From assembly GCF_902635505.1 (NCBI RefSeq), contig NC_045428.1, forward strand, positions 151,973,641-152,037,640: DNA of 64,000 nt, written 5' to 3'. Both the position numbers and the translations under genes were made by a program. Of the stretch, positions 34,550 through 47,209 are shown in pieces. This DNA is from Sarcophilus harrisii (Eukaryota > Chordata > Mammalia > Dasyuromorphia > Dasyuridae). Within the stretch, counting starts at the first letter, position 1. Every line of letters begins with the position of its first letter. Under the pieces are notes generated by a model. The model saw nothing but the letters and a program-made list of their open reading frames with translations. It did no database searches and had not been told where the DNA came from.

Positions 34550-36085
34550 TATCTTTTTTGATTCAGTTCTGTGTCCTCTGAGGAGAAAGATGGATCTCTG
34601 TTTACTTTAATGGGGGTCAGACTCAGAAACCAATATCTTCTGGCAGTTTTCAATGTGGATGGGCATTGAGCCACTTTCAAATTTCTAACATAGATAGACA
34701 TTACATTTGTTTTAAAAAAGGCTGATATGAGGCTCAACTTTTATAGGTAGACCAGGTAATCTGGCACCATTTTCTTCATAATAATAATTATGTACCTTGC
34801 ATTTGTTCTATAGAGCTTATTACTGATAGATTTATATGTTGTTGAGCTAAAGATTCCTCACTGTTCATAATGCATGTTTTATTCATTTCAATTTAGATTG
34901 GAGTGCTTATTAGGTTGACTTCCTTTATATCTATATTCTGATAATTCATATTAAACACATCTCTGTAGCAAAACTATGTAGTTATTTTAGGGGTTCAGTT
35001 TTGATAGTGTGCTAAAATATAGAAGGCCAAAGCCAAAAGGTCCTAGGAGTCCTAGCACCCTAATAGATTTAGGGGTTCAGCAGCCTTATCAGCTAATTAA
35101 AATTTGGAGTTGTCTCAAGATTTGTTTTCAGGTTGATTTAACAATGCCTTTTTTCTATAGTAGTTTATTGTTGGAATCTTTTTTTTTTTCACATAGTGTA
35201 GTAGAAAATAAATTGCTGAAAGAATCTGGCTTCAAATCTGCTCTTCTGCTTATTAAAGGAAAGAATAAAAAAAGTTCCTTTTTTCCAAAAAGAAAGAATA
35301 CAATTGGATGACCTTGTAACAGTGACACAGATATAATGTTTTTCAAGGTCTTTGAAAAATCAGTTAGCTCTCATTTCTATTCCGAGGCCAAGTCACTGCT
35401 CGTGAATCAAAAGGAAAATTAAATTTAAGTTAGGTTGCCATTACTTCAAAAAGGTAGCATAGCTCATCTTTATTAATCCATTTCCATCCAATGGTTTTGA
35501 ACACCACAAATTTCAACACTTTCACCCCTTCTACCCTTGATTATAATTGTACAACATGTGCAGAAGTCACTTCTTGAGATCCCTAAAACAGACATCTGTG
35601 ATGGTGAGAAATTTCTTAGGCAGTTAAGTGAATAACTGAAGAGTGAGCAGCAGAAACCTGGGGTTTCAACATCACACTCATCACCACAATGAAACTAGGC
35701 GCTCTGATCTCAAACTCCTTAAATGCTATGGTCCTTTAGTTTCCTTTTAAGTATAATAAGAAGGTTGGAATAGATGATCTCCAAGGTCTCTTCAGCACTA
35801 AATCTATGCTTCCACCATTGTGTGCTTGAAAGGGCATATTCCTATTCTTATTTGTGCCTTTTGTTTTTGCATAAGATTAATTTCTAAATATATCCATCTA
35901 TCTATCTTCTATCCAGTGAATCATATCTGGAAACCAAGATTATAAAAGAAAGAGGAAAAATAGTAGTTTGGCATAATTATCTAACATCTGTAGTAGAAGC
36001 AATATTCCACCTTTCTAGTCTTCCACATATAATAGAGGAAGATTCATTTTTCTTAGTTAGCTCCTGTTGGCTACCAAGTTTGATC
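34550..36085. other. Non-coding sequence with one weak MIR trace
   Basis: Only the end of a MIR-like unit at about 35740-35815 (GGTTGGAATAGATGATCTCC) is recognisable. Two overlapping small open frames near 35.0-35.3 kb have no domain and poor coding character. Confidence 0.45.
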
Positions 36086-36089
36086 ATTA

Positions 36090-36245
36090 TATTTAGGATC
36101 ATTCCTTAAGTTTACTAAGGCCCCTAGAGGTCCTCTAGTTAACTCCTTCATTTGATAAATCAAAAAATGGAGACCCAGAGAAATGAAATGATCTAGCTAA
36201 GATCACACTGATAGCAGATAGAATGGGTGAAATTCAAACCCAGTT
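36090..36245 (-). repeat. MIR-like SINE
   Basis: AAAATGGAGACCCAGAGAAATG, GCTAAGATCACACTGATAGC and AAATTCAAACCCAGTTCCCC. Confidence 0.6.
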
Positions 36246-36469
36246 CCCCTAACTCCAATTCCAAAACTGTTCAGTTTCCTTCCCTCTCCACCTTCTTTCC
36301 ATTTACAATGCTGTACTCGGGATACCAACTAATTTATACTTTGATACCAAGCACAGAAAGCACTCTTTTGTACCCTGTGGAGACTTTCACTGCCAGAACA
36401 GTTACAAGGTGACCTAATTTAAGTTTTCAGTGGGGATTCTGTACCAAGAGGACTGATTCTTCTTTAGTT

Positions 36470-36600
36470 ACTATAGTACAGTGGAAATATTCTGGGGTTA
36501 GGAGACCTGGATTCTTTCTCTGCTAGAAATATACCCTTGTCCAAGTTGCTTAATTCTATGAACCTCAGTTTCCTCATCTATAAAATGGGACAACCTTTCA
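36470..36600 (+). repeat. MIR-like SINE
   Basis: GGTTAGGAGACCTGGATTCT and GAACCTCAGTTTCCTCATCT. Confidence 0.6.
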
Positions 36601-36609
36601 AATAGGAGT

Positions 36610-37520
36610 CTTTTTTTTTCTTTTAGACAAGCAAATTAGCCTATTTATGTTAAATAAACAACAACTTTGAAGTGCTCTACAAATAAAAATATGGCATATT
36701 GATGTCATTTCTCTCAGTACAAGGAACTTAATATAGATCAGAAAGCTGCTTGTTGGATATGGAAATCAAAGATGAAGCGTTTGGAAATACCTCAAGTTTT
36801 TTTTTTTTCTTTAATTAATACAGGTTGTGTGAGAACCAGTTGGAAGCTAACATGTTAATCCTGCAGGGGAATTGTTTGCCTGATGAACTGCTGTCCTAAA
36901 AGGGAGACAGGATATCCTTTTCCCAAGGACAGCTGGGATCAAATTGCTTGTGTCACCCTTCAAAATTCTCCCTTTTCTATATTCCCAAGCAGTCATCCAA
37001 AACTTAAGATCTCCATTGTTTCATCCTGTTTACCGCATACCTTTTTTTTTTTTTCAAATTGCAACACCCACACATTCCTTCTGTTTCCAGTGTGTCACCT
37101 AATTTCTGGGTACACATCTGTTCTTTATCTTTGGGTTGTTACAATTTCTTCCCCCTTTCCGGAATTCTAATTTACATTGATTTAATTTCAGCAGCCTCTA
37201 TTTTGAGAAGCTCTCGACAGGTTTCTCTTAAGCCACATTGTTTTCACCTGCATCAAAGTCAGAGGCTGGTTTATATTTACGTCATCCCAGGGGAGTCTCC
37301 TTGTGTGGGATTTCCTTTTTTGGCAAGTGGGGCTTGAGTGAATCCCTCTAAGTCTCTATTTAATTCTTGCAGTCTTTGTCTCTGAGGTTTTAGTAGTATG
37401 AACATTGTTCACTGTTGAGATTTCCATAGAAATTGTTACCTTGTTTTTCCTTTTTTTAATGTCAGATGTACAGATAGGATGCAGCAGTGTGATGGTTTTG
37501 ATAAACGTTTAACATACCAA
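36610..37520. other. Non-coding sequence, mostly unassigned
   Basis: An L2-like stretch may lie near 36955-37050. A CRE-like TTACGTCA is at 37276-37283 in otherwise unassigned sequence. No exon seen. Confidence 0.35.
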
Positions 37521-37529
37521 CCAAAAATA

Positions 37530-37650
37530 TATGCATGACATACTTTTAAATTTAATATTCATTATTAACATTTTTCTATCACTTCCTCAAATCTAGACAA
37601 TCAACAACATAATAAATCAAGCCCTAATCTGTAGTATAACTGTCTTGATC
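37530..37650 (+). repeat. Unnamed dispersed repeat, copy 2
   Basis: ATTATTAACATTTTTC, CTAGACAATCAACAACAT, AATAAATCAAGCCCTAATCT. Confidence 0.65.
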
Positions 37651-38094
37651 ATTACTGTCTATACTTCTTACTTGTACCTTTGAATGCCACAGACTATTAA
37701 TAACCCTCACTGTACAAACTAAGCACAGGAAACAATGGACTGGTACCAAAACCTTTGTTACAGAATTGACTAGTTTATCCTATTTCATGCATTGCTATTT
37801 TTGCCTCCTGAAATTTTTTTTGGTAGCTTCCCTCATTCCTTGCCCAGACCCAATGCCCTATGCTCTTGCTATATGAGGAACTGGTGGTCCTATGAAATCT
37901 CATAACAGACTGAGCAGCTGGTCGAGCAAACTCATTGAAAGTTGAACAGAAGAGCTTACAACAACATATGTTATTTTTGTCCTTACAATTCATATTTCAG
38001 GAGTTTTATCTCTAGTCTGGAGCAGTGGTTATCAGAGTGAAGCCAAGGAATCCCTGACAGCCCATTTAAGGGAGACTCAAGTTCAAAACTAGTT

Positions 38095-38250
38095 TCTTTT
38101 CTTTTTTGTGTGTGAGACAACTGGGGTTAAGTGACTTGTCCAGGGTCACACAGCTAGGAAGTGTTACATATCTGAAGTTGGATTTGAATTCAGATTCTCC
38201 TGCCTTTAAGATCAGTGCTCTATCCACTGAGCTGTGTAGCTGCCCCTAAA
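38095..38250 (-). mobile_element. SINE (WSINE type)
   Basis: GGGGTTAAGTGACTTGTCCA, GGTCACACAGCTAGGAAGTG and TATCCACTGAGCTGTGTAGC. Confidence 0.85.
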
Positions 38251-38536
38251 ACTATTTTCATAATAACACCAAGATGCTTTAAGTTCTAATATGGCAAATA
38301 TGGATAGATAAGTGCTTTGAGAAGTACTCAGTTACTTTTAACCACTGGTCTAGAGCATAACTCTGGAACTTCTGGACCAGGGATTCTTAACTTGAAATCT
38401 ATGAACATATTTTTAGAATTAAAAAAATTTTTTATAATAATATTTCAATATAATTGGTTAGTTGGAATCCTATGCATTTTATTTTATGCATTTAAAAACG
38501 TTATTATGAGATGGGGTCTATAGACTTCCCTATTCT

Positions 38537-38632
38537 GTCATACAGGTCTGTGACACAGTAAAGATTAAGAAATACTGGTAGACTGTTATACACGTCTGTG
38601 ACAGTAAAGATTAAGAAATACTGATATAGACC
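38537..38632. repeat. Tandem duplication, two ~48-bp units
   Basis: Each unit contains GTCTGTGACA and AGTAAAGATTAAGAAATACT followed by GG/GA-TAGAC. They differ by a few substitutions and a 2-base indel. Confidence 0.85.
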
Positions 38633-38636
38633 TTTT

Positions 38637-38865
38637 AGGTGAAAGTATCATAGAATTTAGAGCTAGAATTGCTCTTAAAGACCATTTTGGCACTATTACC
38701 TCATTTACAAGGAAACAAAGAAAGAAATGAAATCAGAAAATTGCAAAAGGATGATAAAAGTTCATGTCTAGTAGCTCACATGATCAAATTTTTTTATGAT
38801 AATGTAAAAGGTCACTAATGAATAAAATTTAGTTGCTTAATATCTTGCTATGAAAGAAAAAGCTT
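38637..38865 (+). repeat. Inverted duplication, left arm (229 bp)
   Basis: It is the reverse complement of 39996-40224 with about five substitutions and no gap (about 98%). The left arm starts AGGTGAAAGTATCATAG and ends GAAAGAAAAAGCTT. Confidence 0.93.
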
Positions 38866-38874
38866 ACCTGTGCA

Positions 38875-39125
38875 TTTTTTTTCAGCCATGTCTCATTCTT
38901 CATGACACTATTTGGGGTTTTCATGACAAAGATATTGGAATGGTTTGCTATTTCTTTTTCAGCTGATTTAACAGATGAAGAAATGAGGCAAACAGAGTTA
39001 AGTGACTTGTCTAGGGTCATATATATAGTTAATAAGTATCTGAGACCAGATTTGAACACAGGAAGATGAATCTTCCTGACTCTAGTTCAGAGACCAAATT
39101 TACCACTCAACCTAGAAGCCCTTAT
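38875..39125 (-). mobile_element. SINE (WSINE/WALLSI type)
   Basis: CACTATTTGGGGTTTTCATG, AATGGTTTGCTATTTCTTTT, AAGTGACTTGTCTAGGGTCA and GAGACCAGATTTGAACACAG. It lies between the arms of the inverted duplication. Confidence 0.8.
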
Positions 39126-39995
39126 GGGTTTTATCATTGACTCTCCATTGGTACAGAGCATAACTCTTCTGGAATAAAATACATTCTCCAGGTGCTCAGA
39201 TTTTGCCTGGTTTCTATTTGACACCCAGTTAGTTAACTTTGAAGCAGATAATTGTTTCATAGGATTTAAGTATTGTAAAAGTTTTATATCCCAGTTGAAA
39301 AAGGAAAGGGAGAAGCAGAATATCTTAAAGTTAGATTTCTTTATTAGAAATGGGACATCTTGAAGTTACTGAGACAAAGGAAAAAGAACAGGAATTTGTG
39401 AAGCCAAAACAGGCACTTAGGGGTCACCCAAGTAGTGCTTAGTAAGGTTTTCTACAGTGGATAACAGTCTCTGAGCACAGAAAAGTAGACCCCCCTGCCA
39501 ATGGTCATTACAAAAAAACTGAACAACTTGAAGTTACCAAGATAAGGAGAAAAAATTGATTTTTATGTTCCTTTTTTTCAAGCCTAATGGAAGAAAAGTT
39601 TTTCAAAATTAGAAATTTTTAGTTAAGCTAGCTTCTATAAAACCAATACAAAACAAAAAAAAATTCCTTCTTACCTTACATGATTCTTGCTTATGTTTTC
39701 CCATAAATCTTTCCAAGGTTTTTGATATCTTCTGCTGCCTTTTAATATTGTATGTATGAAAAAATACTGTATGCATAAGCACACCTCTTTAGTTTTCCAT
39801 AAAGTAATCAGCCAACTTTCTTTTCCATTCACAAAAAATGCTTTATGATATCTTTATGGTATCCATTCTATCACTCCTTGCATATAAGTGATTGCTAATA
39901 TGTTGCAGGATATTTAACAACCATAATGAGTTAAAAAGATTGACTTGTTGCACTGCACACTCCAGAATGATTGAAAATACTGTTTAATATTTTCA

Positions 39996-40224
39996 AAGCT
40001 TTTTCTTTCATAGAAAGATATTAAGCAACTAAATTTTATTCATTAGTGACCTTTTACATTATCATAAAAAAATTTGATCATGTGAGCAACTAGACATGAA
40101 CTTTTATCATCCTTTTGCAATTTTCTGATTTCACTTCTTTCTTTGTTTCCTTGTAAATGAGGTAATAGTGCCAAAATGGTCTTTAAGATCAATTCTAGCT
40201 CTAAATTCTATGATACTTTCACCT
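39996..40224 (-). repeat. Inverted duplication, right arm (229 bp)
   Basis: Partner of 38637-38865. It starts AAGCTTTTTCTTTCATAG and ends GATACTTTCACCT; the spacer between arms is 1130 bases. Confidence 0.93.
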
Positions 40225-40349
40225 GAATAACATTGCTATTGAAAAATCTCTTTGGTAGATGAATATATATAATTTAAATACAAATGGATATATATATAAA
40301 TATTATATATGTTATATATATATATATATTTCTAATTGCTTCTTACTCA

Positions 40350-40555
40350 CATGTGGATAAAACACTAAACCTGGAATTGAGAAGACTTTGAGTTAAAATG
40401 CATCCTCAGTTGTTTATTATGTGTGTGACTATGGGCAAGTCATCTTAAAAATGATGATAATAATAGCTCTTAACTCACTAAGTTGTTGGGAGGATAAAAA
40501 CAATACAAAATATGTAAAGTGCTTGAAACTTTAAAGCATAATGTTATCTATTATT
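40350..40555 (+). repeat. MIR-like SINE
   Basis: AAACCTGGAATTGAGAAGAC, GTGTGACTATGGGCAAGTCA and TGTAAAGTGCTTGAAACTTT. Preceded by a (TA)n run near 40263-40330. Confidence 0.65.
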
Positions 40556-41354
40556 ATATACCTAACCCCACTCTGACCCAGTGTATTTTCTTTTATACAG
40601 ATGTAAGCTGTGTTCTTGAAAAACCTGTGGCACTTGCACTGCTTGCTCTTTTCTCTGTCTCATTTCCTCGCTGAGCTGCTCTTTTCATAGTGTCTAGGTC
40701 TCAGAGGCATGTCTACCTCCAGATGCTTCATGACTGGGTCAATCTGAAACAGGCCTGTGCTTGTCTATTGGGGCAAAAATACAATTCTGTTCCTACTGAG
40801 CACAGGTTATTTTATAACAGCTATTAGAGCATTGTAAGGAAAGTATTCCAGTGAAAAAGATGGACTTTTGCCCCAGTGAGTGACTTGAGATCATTGAAAA
40901 TTCTGTGTACTTCATGTACTGATGAATACCTTTAGTGTATATATACTATATGTGTCCTTTTTATGACTCACTTTATTTCTAAAATTTCAGATGTTATGTA
41001 ATTTATGTGATGTCACATGGGTGGGAGGCTTCTTATTTAAAGACAACCTTTATGGCCATGCTTCCTTCTGGCAAGTCAAATACTTTTTAGGGTTATTGTT
41101 GATCAACCTACAAAAAAAAAAAAAACCCAAAAAAAAACTATTCTTTTTCTCCCTGGATCTCATATCTTTCCCCATATACTTGTTTGTTTTTCATATTGAA
41201 ATGTTTCCATTGGCACAATAAATTTATATTCCTCTCAGTCATTTATATGACTATGATGTTATCTCTTGTGTAAAATCAACTTTTATACTTTGTTCCCTTA
41301 TTTTTATTAAGGAAATCCTTAATATATGTGTATATATATATATATGTAATAATT

Positions 41355-41590
41355 ATAGCTAATATTGATATAGAATTTATTGTGTCCAGTCACTATCCTA
41401 TATGCTTTACAATTATTATCTTATTTGATTCTCATAACAACTCTGGGAGATAGGTCCTATCATTACAGATGGGGAAATTGAGACAAACAGAATTTAATTA
41501 ACTAAGCCCAAGGTCACATTTTCTGAGGCTAGATTTGGACTTGAGTCTTTCTAATTTCAGGCCCAACCCTCTACCTACTGTGCCATTCTG
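41355..41590 (-). mobile_element. SINE (MIR-core, long tail)
   Basis: TATGCTTTACAATTATTATC, ACAACTCTGGGAGATAGGTC, GATGGGGAAATTGAGACAAA and CTACCTACTGTGCCATTCTG. Confidence 0.75.
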
Positions 41591-41734
41591 ATCAATGTCA
41601 TGTTTTATAAATTAGAAAGGAGGCATACGGTTCAGTTTTTGCCTTTTTTCGGGGGGGATGTTGGAGTAATAATATCTAAAACACAAGTTCCATCATATCA
41701 CCCTCTACTCAATAAATTGTAGTTTCCAGGAGTA

Positions 41735-42165
41735 AATGCAAAAATGCTTTTTTGACATTCAAAGACCTTCATCAATATAACCCCCTCCCACCTTACTGCT
41801 GTTTTTACCCCTTACTAGTCCCATAAACCTCTCAGTCCAGGCATTTTCTTGGGCTGTCCCCCCATGCCTAAAGTGTTCTCCCTCTTCTACTTCAACTACT
41901 GACATCCCTGATTTACTTTTGGTCCCAAAGAAAATCCCCCTTTCCATTGGAAGCCTGTCCTAATACTTCTTAATTCTAGTGTTTAAGATTATTTCTGGTT
42001 TATTTTATTTATAGCTTGTTTTGTATATTGTATATTGTCTCCCCCATTTTTCATTGTAAGCCCCTTGAAGTCAGAGAAGATCTTTTGTCTCTTTTCATAT
42101 TCCAAGTGCTTTACTAGTGCCAGGCTTATGGTAGGCACATAATAAGTGTTTATCGATTAATTAAT
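41735..42165 (+). repeat. L2-like LINE 3' end
   Basis: It ends with the L2-type block TGTAAGCCCCTTGAAGTCAG, CTAGTGCCAGGCTTATGGTA and ATAATAAGTGTTTATCGATT, preceded by CCTCTCAGTCCAGGCATTTT. Confidence 0.6.
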
Positions 42166-42177
42166 TGCTGGAGTCAG

Positions 42178-42328
42178 TTCTAACAGATCTGAAAAGTGGA
42201 TTGTTAAATTTTCAATATGAGCATTTATACCTCAGAAATAGCTAATAACTATAAATCAGGGCTTGATTTATTGTCTTGATGATTGTCTAGATTTAAGAAA
42301 AGTATTAACAATACAGATTAAATTTGTG
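42178..42328 (-). repeat. Unnamed dispersed repeat, copy 3
   Basis: Minus-strand reading gives CTAGACAATCATCAAGACAA, TAAATCAAGCCCTGATTTAT and AAATGCTCATATTGAAAATT. Confidence 0.65.
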
Positions 42329-42384
42329 TGCTTCCTCGCCCTCCTCTCCACCCAGAGAGCCCAGTTGTTTCTTTTCTTTTCTTT

Positions 42385-43165
42385 TCTTTTCTTTTTTTTA
42401 TTAAATCTTTTTATTTACAAGATATATGCATGGGTAATTTTTCAGCACTGACAATTGTTCCAAATTTTCCTCTCCTTGCCCCCACCCTCTCCCCTAGTTG
42501 GCAGGTAGTCCAATACATGTCAAATATGTTAAAATACATGTTAAATCCAATATATGTATGCATATTTATACAGTTATCCTGCTGTACAAGAAAAAAATCA
42601 GATCAAGAAGAAAGAAAAAGAAAAAATGAGAAAGAAAACAAAATGCAAGCAAATAACACAGAGAGAGTGAGAATGCTATGTTGTATTCTGTTCCCATGCT
42701 TCTCTCTCTGGGTGTATATGGCTCTCTTTATCACTGAACAAGTGGAACTGGTTTGAATCATCTCATTGTTGAAGAGATGGATACACATCCATCAGAACTG
42801 ATTGTCATTCGATCTTGTTGTGCTGTGTATAATGATCTCCTAGTTCTGCTATTTCACTTAATATCAGTGCATGTAAGTCTCTTCAGGCTTCTCTGAAATC
42901 ATCCTGCTGGTCATTTCTTACAGAACAATAATATTCCATAACATTCATACATTGTAACTTATTCAGCCATTCTCCAATTGTTGGGCATCCACTCAGTGTC
43001 CAGTTTCTAGCCACTACAAAAAGGGCTGCCACAAACATTTTTGCATATGTGGGTCCCTTTCCCTCCTTTAAGATCTCTTTGGGATATAATCTCAGTAGGA
43101 ACACTGCTGGATCAAAGAGTGTGCACAGTGTGATAATTTTTTGAGCATAGTTGCAAATTGAGAAC
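42385..43165 (-). mobile_element. L1 ORF2 end and 3' UTR, second subfamily
   Basis: The minus strand reads the L1 ORF2 C-terminus (LYPKEILKEGKGP, MFVAALFVVARNW, VRNDQQDDF) at 42883-43104, then a 3' UTR ending at the T-run near 42387. The protein differs from the young 59-63 kb copies at many sites, so it is an older or separate subfamily. Confidence 0.9.
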
Positions 43166-43288
43166 CTAGTTGTTAAACATTAACCAGCACATCTCACCTC
43201 TTTGTTTTGCTCTAACAGCATTGTTTGAGATCATCAGAAATATGTTAGAAAGCTCAAATTGTAGGCTGCTACTTCTCCTCCTCTTCCA

Positions 43289-44508
43289 ACAATAACTACT
43301 ACTACTACTATTACTACTCTACTACTATTACTATTACTACTACAACTACAATAGCAACTACTACCATTACTACTTTTCTACTGTTACTACTTCTGCAACT
43401 ATAACAGCAGCAACAACTACTACTACTATTACTACTATGACAACTACAATTACAACAAGTACTATTATTACTGTTCTACTATTACTACTACAAGTACAAT
43501 TAAAATGACAACTATTACTACTTTACTACTATTACTATTGCTACTATGATTACTACTACAATTATAATAACAATTACTACTATTATTACTACTCTACTAC
43601 TGCTACTATTATTACTACAGCTATTACTATTACTACTACTGCAACTATAATAACAGCAACAACAGCAACTGCTATTATTACTACTACAACTACAATTACA
43701 ACAAATACTATTACTATTACAACTACAACAATTATGACTACTACTACTATTGCTATTCTACAACCATATTACTGCTACTACTATTACTACTGCTATTACT
43801 ATTACTACTACTACAACTACACAACTATTATTATTTTACTGCTATTACTACTGCTACTACTACAACTACAATTAAAACAACTTTTACTACTCTACTACTA
43901 TTATTACTACTGTTACTACTAAAACTATAACTATTATTACTACTACTATCACTACTACTGCTATTATTGCTATTATTGTTATTACTACTGCTATTGTTAT
44001 TATTACTACTACAACTATAATTACAATGATTACTACTGCTATTGTTACTACTCTACTGCTATTAATATTGCTGCAACTACAACTAAAACAACTATTACTA
44101 TGCTACTACTATTATTACTGCTACAACCGCAACTACAACTATTTTTACTACTATTATTACTACTCTGCTACTATTACTACTGCTACTACTATTATTACTA
44201 CTACAACTACAATAACTATTACTAGTAGTACTATTACTACTCTACTGCTATTACTATTATGACAAGTACAAGTACTACTACTAATATCCCTACTCTACTA
44301 CTACTGCTACTACTATTGCTACTACTACAACTATAAATATAACAACTACTACTACTACTGTTACTACTCTACTACTATTACTATTATTACTACAATTAGG
44401 ACAATTATTACTACTACGACTACTATTACCACTCTACTATTATTGCTACTACTATTATTATTACTACTACTACAACTACTACTACTAGTACTACTACACT
44501 ACTGCTAC
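43289..44508. repeat. 1.2-kb imperfect trinucleotide array (TAC/TAT/ACA)n
   Basis: About 1220 bases built almost wholly from ACT, ATT, GCT and ACA triplets, with recurrent phase-shifting CTCTACT joints. Open frames inside (Tyr/Leu or Thr/Ile runs) are by-products of the 3-base period. Confidence 0.97.
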
Positions 44509-46800
44509 CAGATATAGAGAGAAATGATGTAGAGGTAGACATAACACTTTATCATTTACACAGTGCTTATATAGCCATCATATAATTTCAGCCTCACAAC
44601 ACCCTTGTTGCCTATAATCTTTTCATTCTTTTCAAATTATCCTTAATTTGATTTATAGTACTTTGAAAATTAGTCTCTGAGTGCCCTTAAAATTCAAAGG
44701 TTTTCAGTGCATATGTTTTTCTGTATTTATTTTTGTCAAGTCCAGTCAAATTTCCCAATTTCATCTTAAAGACCTTGCTACTCCTTCATATAGTATATCA
44801 AGTGCCACAGTGGTACTTTGCCAGAGTCTAAATATGATGATTCCACCACTATTACAACAGAATTATCACACACCAGCAAATTTATTTATTTTATATCTTT
44901 CTGTTTTCCACTTTGCAGATCTGTTAGCATAAACTGGTTTAACTAGGTCTAACACCAAGATCTCTGTAATCTTCTTTCCCCTTTAACAGGTTTTAATTGC
45001 TTTATGAGCCAATTTTGCTTGTAATCTCCATTTGTAAAACCAAGGGAAACTCTTTTAAATATGAAAAAGTAAGAGGTAGCATACTTATATACACATATGT
45101 ATATACTATATATGCACCTATATTTTATGCACAATATATTATACATATATATTTATGACTATATATTTAGACTATATACAAATGATATACATATTTCTAT
45201 ATACAAACATATCACACATAATTCATATACATATGTTATATGCATGCAATTTATCATTTCATGTGCTACTATACCTACACATATCTCTCTCCTTTAGAAA
45301 GCCTAGAACTACTTCACAAATAATTATAATAATATAATCCTTAATGATCCATGCTTTAATAGTATAATCCTTAACTATCCATGTTTTGGCATGTTTGTAT
45401 TTGTGATGCAAAATTAAGTTTAGGATATTATTTACAAGTCCACTTTCAATATTTACTTAGCTGTATACTATATACAAAACTGAAAACAATATGCCATTTA
45501 ATTTACTACCACCACTAATATGAGAGCTGCTTGTCAGGTGGCATTAGTTAGTACCAATTAATTCCATGGTTATATTAACTCCTTTCATCCCAGGTTTCCT
45601 GTGCTGTAACATTACTGTTTACTCAGGACTGTACTTAGCAGTGCTGTGTTTAGATTTCTTCTGGGTACACATACTATTGACTGTCTATTCTATTGAATTG
45701 GCCTTTGCCCTTTATTATGTTTGACACTTTATTGGCCAGGCTCAAAGAGCAGTGTTCTTTTTCTCAATCACGAATTTGACATTAGACTTTATTTAAATTC
45801 TATAGCAGCTCCCTCAAATTCAACCTCAGGTACAGAATTGGAGTAATTAACATTGTACACTGCTCATGTGTTTTAAAATACTGGAAGGTTTGAGGGATGC
45901 TTATAAAGGCATCAAAGATGATTGTTTTTTTTTCCCCAAATGCTTATTTTTTTGTGATTTTAACATTGAAGGAAATAAAAGTCTGGCAAATACTGAATTT
46001 TGTTTGTTGCAGGTTTTTTAGGTAGATGAATGAAAGAGAAATAATTTTAATTCAGAATGAGTTTGTATTATCTAAGGATTAATGGTTTTTCTAAGGAAAT
46101 GCCCAAGAGAAATAAAAATTAGCACACAGTATTCATTTCCTGTATAAAAATGGAGAATTCTTGTTTCATAATATACAGAAATATTTGATATGAAAATATA
46201 CTTTGCAAACATTGGGAGGTTTCTTAGCTTTTGCAGAATTGCTTTTTTACATTTCCTCATTGACACAGATCAGAGTCTATATATTTTTACCCTTTCATCT
46301 TGTTTATTTTTAATTCCTGGGTGGCCCCTCTGCCTCCTTGGATTTCTTTCACAGCCTTGATTTCAATTACATTTGTGAGTCTTTTTTTGGGTTGTATTTT
46401 GTGGTGGATAGTAAACCACAGTGGCACTGATGGGTTCCTTGTCACAATCCTCTATAAATAAACCTAAAGAAATGTATGAGCTTCTTAAATTCCCTTTGAG
46501 CAGTGTTTTGGGCCCACTAGGGCTCCCAGGTAAAAGTACAATTTATAGCTAGTAAATTATTAACACTTCTCTATAAAAGCGTTTCCCCATTCCCACTCCC
46601 CAAAACTATTGATAGATTAAAAGTGAAGCTGATCAAGAAGAGGAAATATCTGTTTTATACTTGAATACTAGTAAATAGAACCAAATGGAATCAGTGAGGA
46701 GCAATGCTATTTCTTTAGAGGAAGATAGTGTCAGGAAGACATTATATAGTGTACCAAAGCTAGTGGGAATACATTCTTAATGTACAGAGTGTTTAGAGAT
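44509..46800. other. Non-coding sequence with TA/CA-rich patch at 45085-45250
   Basis: No SINE or LINE signature was recognised apart from the TATATA/CATATA patch. Possibly unique DNA; nothing codes. Confidence 0.4.
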
Positions 46801-46807
46801 ATGGTTT

Positions 46808-47045
46808 AACTAGTTAGGCAGTCAAGTGGATCATTGGTTAAGATGCTTGATTTGGAATTATGCAGACCAGATCTAGCCTCAGACATTTAGTTGTGTGATC
46901 CTGAACAAGTAACTTATTCCCTGTCTGCCTAAGTTTTCTTATCTGTAAAATGAAACTAATCATATCTATCTCCTGAGTTATTGCAAAGATTAAAGTATTT
47001 TACAAACCTTAAAGGGTTATATAAATGCTAGCCATTCCTGCTGTT
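46808..47045 (+). repeat. MIR-core SINE
   Basis: GCAGTCAAGTGGATCATTGG, GTTGTGTGATCCTGAACAAG and ATTGCAAAGATTAAAGTATT. Confidence 0.7.
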
Positions 47046-47124
47046 AATTCAAAACATATCGAGACAAAGTAGTGTCATTCAATACAATTTTAATTGAACT
47101 CATTTCTTTTAACTTTAGAGGGAG

Positions 47125-47205
47125 CAATATTCAGTCATTTTATCTGTGTCCAACTCTTTGTGACCCCATTTGGGGTTTTCTTGGCCAAGATGCTGGAGTG
47201 GTTTA
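47125..47205 (-). mobile_element. SINE tail fragment
   Basis: GTGTCCAACTCTTTGTGACC and CATTTGGGGTTTTCTTGGCC are the tail block of the WSINE/WALLSI type. Confidence 0.75.
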
Positions 47206-47209
47206 CCCT

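Noticed and set aside
35009-35346. Overlapping frames of 100 and 63 residues
   Set aside because: Low-complexity Lys/Phe/Ser content, no domain, no clear splice sites or conservation that I can judge.
43734-44262. Tyr/Leu- and Thr/Ile-rich frames
   Set aside because: The 3-base period of the trinucleotide array suppresses stops; not genes.
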